Notes under the pieces: generated by a model
Seen by the model: the letters and a program-made list of their open reading frames with translations, nothing else
Databases searched by the model: none
Told to the model about the DNA's origin: nothing
Position numbers and translations under genes: made by a program
In this document: positions 7,037 through 11,814 of the stretch, piece after piece
Layout: every line of letters starts with the position of its first letter
Position numbering within the stretch: the stretch's first letter is position 1
Assembly: GCA_002310055.1 (NCBI GenBank)
Contig: DBXS01000003.1
Coordinates: forward strand, 1 to 11,814
Direction of reading: 5' to 3'
Origin: Clostridiales bacterium UBA1206
GTDB lineage: Bacteria > Bacillota > Clostridia > Oscillospirales > CAG-382
Length of the DNA stretch: 11,814 bases

Positions 7037-7065
7037 ATTATATAACCAAAATCCGGCGTTGTCAA
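7037..7065 (-). promoter_or_regulatory. Sigma-A promoter of the glutamate synthase/glnA/ANTAR operon
   Basis: On the minus strand there is a perfect TTGACA (7065-7060), a 17-nt spacer and a perfect TATAAT (7042-7037). The predicted start is about 7030. The leader of about 95 nt before the start codon contains the hexaloop hairpin and the terminator. Confidence 0.92.
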
Positions 7066-7088
7066 GAGAAAAAGGCAAAAATAATCGC

Positions 7089-7126
7089 ACTTTTTGCAAG
7101 TTTTGTAAAAAAAGTTGCAAAAAAGT
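7089..7126. promoter_or_regulatory. Inverted repeat between the divergent promoters, possible operator
   Basis: ACTTTTTGCAA (7089-7099) and TTGCAAAAAAGT (7115-7126) are inverted copies differing by one base in the A/T run, separated by 15 nt. The pair ends 1 bp before the rightward -35 box and lies 24 bp from the leftward -35 box, so a bound protein could affect both promoters. It does not match the GlnR/TnrA consensus. It could also be an AT-rich promoter-upstream element; no regulator for it is visible here. Confidence 0.35.
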
Positions 7127-7127
7127 C

Positions 7128-7156
7128 TTGACAAACGCGTTCCGGCGGTATATAAT
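7128..7156 (+). promoter_or_regulatory. Sigma-A promoter of the glnN-asnB operon
   Basis: A perfect TTGACA (7128-7133), a 17-nt spacer and a perfect TATAAT (7151-7156). The predicted start is about 7163, giving a leader of about 150 nt. Such a strong promoter feeding a leader terminator suggests control is mainly after initiation. Confidence 0.92.
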
Positions 7157-7163
7157 AGCCGCG

Positions 7164-7254
7164 TTGAAGGCAATGGCGTCTTTGGGCTTTAAGGGTTCAA
7201 AGGCGCGCTTTTCGTTTTTATCCATATCGAATAAATAAAGGCAAAGGCGTCTTT
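7164..7254 (+). promoter_or_regulatory. Tandem ANTAR-type hexaloop RNA (P1 and P2) in the glnN leader
   Basis: P1 (7164-7185) has the core GAAGGC-[AATGGC]-GTCTTT, extendable by two U-G pairs. P2 (7237-7254) is AAAGGC-[AAAGGC]-GTCTTT. Both have six-base loops with A at position 1 and G at position 4, and nearly identical stems, as in the two-hairpin RNAs bound by ANTAR proteins. P1 begins just after the predicted +1. The loop and 3' arm of P2 are the 5' arm of the terminator at 7244-7293, so forming P2 blocks termination. The linker of about 51 nt is longer than I expect for this motif and may fold itself. The folds were found by hand pairing, not by energy calculation. Confidence 0.75.
7176..7206 (+). 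promoter_or_regulatory. Alternative hairpin competing with P1 in the glnN leader
   Basis: GCGTCTTTG (7176-7184) can pair with CAAAGGCGC (7198-7206) over 9 bp, including one U-G pair, with a 13-nt loop. Its 5' arm is the 3' part of P1, so the two exclude each other. Its 3' arm could also pair over 8 bp with 7247-7254, which would disrupt the terminator. The leader thus has several mutually exclusive folds. Confidence 0.45.
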
Positions 7255-7293
7255 TGTATGGTTATATATGAAAGGCGCCTTATCTTATTTTTT
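7244..7293 (+). terminator. Leader terminator (attenuator) of glnN
   Basis: A 17-bp stem (7244-7260 with 7265-7281, including U-G pairs) closes on a GTTA loop and is followed by ATCTTATTTTTT. It ends 20 nt before the glnN start codon and just before the ribosome site AAGGAG (7301-7306). Its position between a perfect promoter and the gene marks it as an attenuator. P2 uses its 5' arm. Confidence 0.88.
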
Positions 7294-7313
7294 AAACGAA
7301 AAGGAGAATCGTT

Positions 7314-9410
7314 ATGAAAACGGTATCGGAAATGTTCGGCAGTATGGTATTCGACGACAGAATAATGAAAGCCACCCTTTCGGCTAAGGTGTACGCTTCG
7401 TTAAAGCACACCATCGACGAAGGCGCGGAGCTGGATCCCGGCGTGGCGAACGCGGTCGCTTCGGCGATGAAAGACTGGGCGGTCGCCAAAGGCGCCACCC
7501 ATTTCACCCACTGGTTCCAGCCGCTGACCGGTATCACGGCTGAAAAGCACGACGGATTCCTCGCCCCTTCGCCCGACGGCGGCGTGATAATGGAATTTTC
7601 GGGCAAAGAACTCATCAAAGGCGAGCCCGACGCGTCTTCCTTCCCTTCCGGCGGCCTGCGCGCCACGTTCGAAGCGAGAGGCTACACCGCGTGGGACCCC
7701 ACGTCTTACGCTTTTATAAAAGGAAAGACGCTTTGCATCCCAACCGCGTTCTGTTCTTACGGCGGACACGCGCTCGACAAAAAGACGCCGCTGCTCCGTT
7801 CGATGGAAGCGCTCAACAAGCAGGCGCTGCGCGTGCTCAGACTTTTCGGCAACAAGACGGTCAAAAGAGTCGTTTCCTCCGTGGGCCCCGAACAGGAATA
7901 TTTCCTTATTACAAAAGAAATGTACGACGCACGCCCGGATCTGCGCTTCTGCGGCAGGACCCTGTTCGGCTCCAAGCCGCCCAAAGGGCAGGAGATGGAC
8001 GACCACTATTTCGGTGCGATCAAGCCCCGCGTAGCCGCGTTTATGGAAGAACTGAACGACGAGCTGTGGAAGCTGGGCATTATGGCTAAGACCGAGCACA
8101 ACGAGGTGGCGCCCGCTCAGCACGAGCTGGCTCCGATATACACCACGACCAATGTGGCGACCGACCACAACCAGCTGACTATGGAGATAATGCAGAAGGT
8201 CGCTTCCAGACACGGGCTGGTATGCCTGCTGCACGAAAAGCCTTTTGCCGGCGTGAACGGTTCCGGCAAGCACAACAACTGGTCCATAGGCACCGACGAA
8301 GGTCAGAACCTGCTTTCGCCGGGCGAGACTCCGTATGAAAACGCGCAGTTCCTGCTCTTTTTGTGCGCAGTGATCAAAGCGGTCGACGATTATCAGGATC
8401 TGCTGCGCATTTCGGTGGCGACCGCGGGCAACGACCACCGTCTGGGCGCGAACGAGGCGCCTCCCGCAGTGATCTCGATGTTTTTGGGCGACGAGCTCAA
8501 CGCCGTGCTCGAGGCGATAGAAAACGACGCGCCGTACAAAGGCGTTGAAAAGACGCAGATGAAGCTGGGCGTGGACGTGCTGCCCAAATTCAACCGCGAC
8601 ACCACCGACCGCAACCGCACGTCGCCGTTCGCCTTTACCGGCAACAAATTCGAATTCCGCATGCTGGGTTCTTCCAACAGTATCGCCTGCGCCAACATTA
8701 TGCTCAACGCCGCGGTGGCGGAAAGTTTAAAGGTCTACGCCGACATCCTTGAAGGCGCCGAAGACTTTGAAAGCGCGCTGCACGATATGATAAAGAAGAC
8801 GATAAAAGAGCACAGGCGCATAATATTCAACGGCAACGGCTACGACGATTCGTGGATAAAAGAGGCGACCGAGGTGCGCGGGCTTTTGAACTACCGCACC
8901 ACCGCCGACTGCATGCCGCATCTGCTCGACAAAAAGAACGTGGATATGCTCACTTCGCACAAGGTGTTCACCGTGGAAGAACTGCAGTCGCGCTGTGAGA
9001 TAATGCTTGAAAACTACTGCAAGACCGTCACCATAGAAGCCAACACGATGGCGGATATGGCAAAGACGCTCATCGCCCCCGCGGTGGAACGTTTCGCAGC
9101 CGATACGGCGAAAAACGCCGCCGCAAAGAAGGCGTTCGATCAGTCCGTCCCCTGCGGATACGAGACGCGGATAGTGAAAAAGCTTTCCGAACTCACCGAC
9201 CGTATCGCCGAAAAGGTGGACGAACTGCAAAGCGCAGAGATATCGCTGCGCGACGCGGGCGACGTGATCGCCGAATCTGCGATGATACGCGACAAGGTGC
9301 TGCCCAAGATGTGCGAACTGCGCGTGGCGTGCGACGAGGCGGAGACGATAACGGCCAAATCCTACTGGCCGTTCCCGACCTACGCCGACATACTGTTCAG
9401 CGTAAGATAA
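7314..9410 (+). CDS. glnN: Type III glutamine synthetase
   Basis: This 698-residue enzyme has the usual GSIII length of about 700 and makes glutamine from glutamate, ammonia and ATP in the cytosol. The N-terminal region typical of the family includes FGSMVFDDRIM (8-18) and GGLRATFEARGYTAWDPTSYAF (within 113-134). The catalytic core follows: SVGPEQEYFLI (189-199), KTEHNEVAPAQHELAPIY (259-276), GVNGSGKHNNWSIGT (313-327), ATAGNDHRLGANEAPPA (369-385), NRTSPFAFTGNKFEFRMLGS (434-453). The C-terminal part is helical. ATG at 7314 follows AAGGAG by 7 nt. It is the first gene of the rightward operon, divergent from the GOGAT/glnA operon and likely co-controlled with it through the leader attenuator. 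All expected active-site motifs are intact, so it may be the main glutamine synthetase here. Confidence 0.97.
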   Translation: MKTVSEMFGSMVFDDRIMKATLSAKVYASLKHTIDEGAELDPGVANAVASAMKDWAVAKGATHFTHWFQPLTGITAEKHDGFLAPSPDGGVIMEFSGKELIKGEPDASSFPSGGLRATFEARGYTAWDPTSYAFIKGKTLCIPTAFCSYGGHALDKKTPLLRSMEALNKQALRVLRLFGNKTVKRVVSSVGPEQEYFLITKEMYDARPDLRFCGRTLFGSKPPKGQEMDDHYFGAIKPRVAAFMEELNDELWKLGIMAKTEHNEVAPAQHELAPIYTTTNVATDHNQLTMEIMQKVASRHGLVCLLHEKPFAGVNGSGKHNNWSIGTDEGQNLLSPGETPYENAQFLLFLCAVIKAVDDYQDLLRISVATAGNDHRLGANEAPPAVISMFLGDELNAVLEAIENDAPYKGVEKTQMKLGVDVLPKFNRDTTDRNRTSPFAFTGNKFEFRMLGSSNSIACANIMLNAAVAESLKVYADILEGAEDFESALHDMIKKTIKEHRRIIFNGNGYDDSWIKEATEVRGLLNYRTTADCMPHLLDKKNVDMLTSHKVFTVEELQSRCEIMLENYCKTVTIEANTMADMAKTLIAPAVERFAADTAKNAAAKKAFDQSVPCGYETRIVKKLSELTDRIAEKVDELQSAEISLRDAGDVIAESAMIRDKVLPKMCELRVACDEAETITAKSYWPFPTYADILFSVR

Positions 9411-9423
9411 AAGGTGGTATTTT

Positions 9424-11007
9424 ATGTGTTCGATCTTCGGTTACTGCGGCGAAGTCTGCGACGGCGCCGCATTTGAAAAAGGATTTTCGCAAACCAGATC
9501 ACGCGGACCGGACGACAGCAAAGTGGTCAAAGCGGGAAAAGGGGTCTTCGGATTCCACCGGCTTTCAATAATGGGACTCACTCCTTCCGGTATGCAGCCG
9601 TTTGAAAAAGACGGCTGCTTTGCCGTTTGTAACGGCGAACTCTACGGATTTGAAAAAGAGCGCGAAAAGCTGATGCAAAAGGGATATACCTTTGCAAGCG
9701 ACAGCGACTGCGAGATACTTTTGCCCATGTACTTTGAATACGGCGCGGATATGTTCGCGATGCTGGACGCGGAATTCGCCTGCGTCATCTACGACGGCAG
9801 GACGGACGAATATATCGCCGCGCGCGACCCGATAGGCATTCGTCCGCTGTATTACGGTCACGACGAAACCGGCGTTATAATGTTCGCGAGCGAGGCGAAG
9901 AACCTCGTGGGGCTTACGGAAAGGATAGTTCCGTTCCCGCCGGGACATTATTATAAAAACGGCGAATTTATTTGCTATTCGGATATTGCAAGAGTTGAAA
10001 AAGTGTGCTATGATAGTATTGAGGAAATTTGTGCAAATATCCGCGAAAAGCTGATAAGCGGCGTGGAAAAGCGGCTCGTCGCCGACGCCAAAGTCGGGTT
10101 CCTGCTTTCGGGCGGGCTGGATTCGTCGCTGGTCTGCGCAATAGCCGCGAAAAAGAGCAAAACGCCCATAAAGACCTTTGCCATAGGTATGAGCGAAGAC
10201 GCCATAGACTTAAAATACGCGCGGCAGGCCGCGGACTATATCGGCGCCGACCACACCGAAGTCTTTATGACTCCGGATGACGTGATAAGTTCGCTCGAAG
10301 ACGTGATCCATCTGCTAGGCACCTACGACATCACCACTATCCGCGCGAGTATGGGTATGTACTTGGTCTGCAAAGCCATACACGAACGCACCGATATCCG
10401 CGTGCTGCTCACGGGCGAGATATCCGACGAGCTGTTCGGCTACAAATACACCGACTTTGCGCCGAATGCGGAAGAGTTCCAGAAAGAGGCGCAGAAGCGC
10501 GTGCGCGAACTGCATATGTATGACGTGCTCCGCGCCGACAGGTGCATTTCGGTGAACTCGCTCGAGGCGCGCGTGCCGTTCGGCGATCTGGAATTCGTCA
10601 AGTACGTTATGGCGATAGATCCCGAAAAGAAGCTGAACCGTTACGAAAAAGGCAAATATCTGCTCAGGCGCGCGTTCGAAGGTTTGAGGTATCTTCCCGA
10701 CGCCATACTGTGGCGCGAAAAAGCCGCGTTTTCGGACGCGGTGGGACATTCGATGGTCGATTATCTGAAAGAATACGCCGAAAAGACGTATACAGACCTC
10801 GAGTTCGAACAAAAGAGCGCGCATTACGGCTATGCGCGTCCGTTCACCAAGGAATCGCTTCTGTACCGCGAGATATTTGAAAAATACTACCCCGGACAAG
10901 CCGAAATGATAGCCGGGTTCTGGATGCCCAACAAGGAATGGAAAGGCTGCGACGTCAACGATCCTTCCGCGCGGGTGCTTTCGAACTACGGCGAAAGCGG
11001 AAAATAA
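9424..11007 (+). CDS. asnB: Glutamine-hydrolysing asparagine synthetase
   Basis: This 527-residue protein makes asparagine from aspartate, ATP and glutamine. The N-terminal class II glutaminase domain starts with the nucleophile Cys2 (MCSIFGYCG) after Met removal, with SRGPDD (26-31), FHRLSIMG (44-51) and CNGELYGF (69-76). The synthetase domain has the pyrophosphate loop SGGLDSS (229-235), then TGEISDELFGY (330-340; the family more often has GEGxDE), EARVPFGD (381-388) and KYLLRRAF (411-418). The length is close to the E. coli AsnB size of about 550. ATG at 9424 follows AAGGTGG with a 6-nt spacer, and only 13 nt separate it from glnN, so the two are surely cotranscribed and it falls under the same attenuator. 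It consumes the product of the gene before it. Confidence 0.95.
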   Translation: MCSIFGYCGEVCDGAAFEKGFSQTRSRGPDDSKVVKAGKGVFGFHRLSIMGLTPSGMQPFEKDGCFAVCNGELYGFEKEREKLMQKGYTFASDSDCEILLPMYFEYGADMFAMLDAEFACVIYDGRTDEYIAARDPIGIRPLYYGHDETGVIMFASEAKNLVGLTERIVPFPPGHYYKNGEFICYSDIARVEKVCYDSIEEICANIREKLISGVEKRLVADAKVGFLLSGGLDSSLVCAIAAKKSKTPIKTFAIGMSEDAIDLKYARQAADYIGADHTEVFMTPDDVISSLEDVIHLLGTYDITTIRASMGMYLVCKAIHERTDIRVLLTGEISDELFGYKYTDFAPNAEEFQKEAQKRVRELHMYDVLRADRCISVNSLEARVPFGDLEFVKYVMAIDPEKKLNRYEKGKYLLRRAFEGLRYLPDAILWREKAAFSDAVGHSMVDYLKEYAEKTYTDLEFEQKSAHYGYARPFTKESLLYREIFEKYYPGQAEMIAGFWMPNKEWKGCDVNDPSARVLSNYGESGK

Positions 11008-11036
11008 ATACTCACACACACCAAGGAGGATCCCCT

Positions 11037-11750
11037 ATGGAAAAACGGGAACAGCTTTACGAAGGAAAAGCAAAAAAGGTCTATGCGACCGACGACCCGG
11101 AACTGCTGATAGTTTCGTACAAAGACGACGCCACGGCGTTCAACGGGCTGAAGAAAGGGACTATAACCGGCAAAGGCGTGATAAACAACCGGATGAGCAA
11201 CGCTTTGATGGCCCGCCTTGAAAAGACCGGCATCCCCACGCATTTTGTAAAAGAACTGAGCGAGCGCGACACTCTGGTGAAGCGCGTGCGGATAGTGCCG
11301 CTGGAAGTGATTGTGCGCAACATATCCGCCGGTTCGTTTTCCAAACGTTACGGCGTTCCCGAAGGGATTCCTTTTGAAGAACCTACTATAGAGTTTTCGT
11401 ATAAAAACGATTCGCTCGGCGATCCTCTCATCAACACGTATCACGCGCTGGCGCTGAAGCTCGCGACCAAGGCGGAGATCGATACCATCAAGGATTACGC
11501 GTTCCGCATAAACGACGAGCTCAAAGCGATATGGAAAAAGCGCGGCGTGACGCTGGTGGATTTCAAGCTTGAATTCGGCAGACTTTCCGACGGCACGATA
11601 GTGCTCGCCGACGAGATCAGCCCCGACACCTGCCGCCTCTGGGACAGCGAGACCGGCAAAAAGCTGGATAAGGACAGATTCCGCCGCGACCTGGGCGGCG
11701 TGGAAGAAGCTTACGCCGAAATTATGGAACGGCTGGAAAACGAAGAATGA
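11037..11750 (+). CDS. purC: Phosphoribosylaminoimidazole-succinocarboxamide synthase (SAICAR synthetase)
   Basis: This 237-residue protein joins aspartate to CAIR using ATP in purine synthesis. Motifs seen: the ATP-binding start QLYEGKAKKVYAT (6-18), FNGLKKGTITGKGVINN (35-51), the family signature PLEVIVRNISAGS (88-100), the second signature LVDFKLEFG (173-181) and DEISPDTCRLWD (192-203). The length is normal for the single-domain bacterial enzyme. Start choice: ATG at 11037 lies 6 nt after AAGGAGGA and matches the family N-terminus; the frame is open back to 10938, but that part overlaps asnB. It follows asnB by 29 nt with no terminator in between, so it may be read through from the glnN promoter. 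Confidence 0.97.
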   Translation: MEKREQLYEGKAKKVYATDDPELLIVSYKDDATAFNGLKKGTITGKGVINNRMSNALMARLEKTGIPTHFVKELSERDTLVKRVRIVPLEVIVRNISAGSFSKRYGVPEGIPFEEPTIEFSYKNDSLGDPLINTYHALALKLATKAEIDTIKDYAFRINDELKAIWKKRGVTLVDFKLEFGRLSDGTIVLADEISPDTCRLWDSETGKKLDKDRFRRDLGGVEEAYAEIMERLENEE

Positions 11751-11770
11751 AATACGCGGAGGAACGTGTT

Positions 11771-11814
11771 ATGGGCAACTGTGCGATAGTGGGCATCAAC
11801 TGGGGCGACGAAGG
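11771..11814 (+). CDS. purA: Adenylosuccinate synthetase, 5' fragment cut by the window edge
   Basis: Only 14 complete codons are present, reading MGNCAIVGINWGDE with the next codon beginning GG. This matches the start of adenylosuccinate synthetase, where a G-x-x-W-G-D-E-G segment forms the GTP-binding P-loop. The enzyme joins IMP and aspartate on the way to AMP. ATG at 11771 follows GGAGGA (11758-11763) with a 7-nt spacer. It lies 20 nt after purC, so the two look cotranscribed. The fragment is short, but the motif is distinctive. Confidence 0.85.
   Translation, partial: MGNCAIVGINWGDE

Noticed and set aside
7104..7120. Possible GlnR/TnrA box in the divergent promoter region
   Set aside because: TGTAA followed by seven bases leads into TGCAA, which misses two key positions of TNACA.
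7173..7238. A 21-codon ORF in the glnN leader, starting with ATG inside P1 and ending just before P2's loop, which could be a leader peptide
   Set aside because: The only purine-rich stretch (GAAGG) is 2 nt before the ATG, too close for a ribosome site. The codons show no run of one regulatory amino acid, and the hexaloop hairpins explain the region better.
6936..7313. A glutamine riboswitch (glnA or downstream-peptide motif) as the cause of attenuation
   Set aside because: I see no three-helix junction like those motifs, which are known mainly from cyanobacteria and marine sequences. The hexaloops plus the nearby ANTAR gene explain the leaders better.
7401..8438. A 345-codon minus-strand frame inside glnN
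   Set aside because: It is fully antisense to a well-conserved GSIII core and its protein has no recognisable domain.
10938..11036. N-terminal extension of purC into the end of asnB
   Set aside because: The ATG at 11037 has an ideal ribosome site and matches the SAICAR synthetase N-terminus; the extension overlaps asnB coding sequence.

Overview
The window looks like chromosomal DNA from an anaerobic Clostridia-type bacterium (Bacillota). The reasons are a moderately GC-rich sequence with strong AGGAGG-type ribosome sites, perfect sigma-A promoters, an 'archaeal-type' split glutamate synthase with many [4Fe-4S] ligands, a type III glutamine synthetase and an ANTAR-domain regulator. I cannot place it more finely from sequence alone. 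Almost everything here concerns ammonia assimilation and the use of glutamine.

Left edge (1-81): short hairpins joined by ATGATG-like linkers, probably an intergenic repeat. Leftward operon (6935 down to 82, minus strand): glutamate synthase domain 1 (glutaminase), domain 2 (FMN/[3Fe-4S] synthase with an added two-cluster ferredoxin domain), a four-cluster ferredoxin-like subunit, an FAD/NAD(P)H oxidoreductase, domain 3 (GXGXG beta-helix), a short GlnA-type glutamine synthetase, and last an ANTAR antitermination regulator. The first five genes overlap or nearly touch, and each has its own ribosome site. Together they would encode a complete multi-subunit GOGAT with its electron-input chain, a glutamine synthetase, and the regulator.

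Control region (6936-7313): two divergent promoters, each TTGACA-17-TATAAT. Both transcripts begin with a leader that can fold into an intrinsic terminator just before the first gene. Both leaders also carry stem-loops with the hexaloop AAAGGC or AAUGGC (A at position 1, G at position 4), the signature of ANTAR-protein target RNAs. In each leader one such hexaloop hairpin uses the same bases as the 5' arm of the terminator, so the two folds exclude each other. The simplest model is that the ANTAR protein encoded at the end of the leftward operon controls its own operon and the divergent glnN transcript by antitermination.

Rightward operon (7314 to the right edge): type III glutamine synthetase (glnN), glutamine-dependent asparagine synthetase (asnB) 13 nt later, then purC and the start of purA. 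Glutamine production is thus followed by a gene that uses glutamine amide nitrogen and by two aspartate-using purine genes.

Two proteins have unusual residues. The ANTAR regulator has Asn where a receiver normally has its phosphorylated Asp, and appears to start at CTG. The GlnA-like protein keeps its metal and substrate ligands but seems to have lost the catalytic flap glutamate. These suggest, but do not prove, a non-phosphorylation nitrogen-sensing mechanism.
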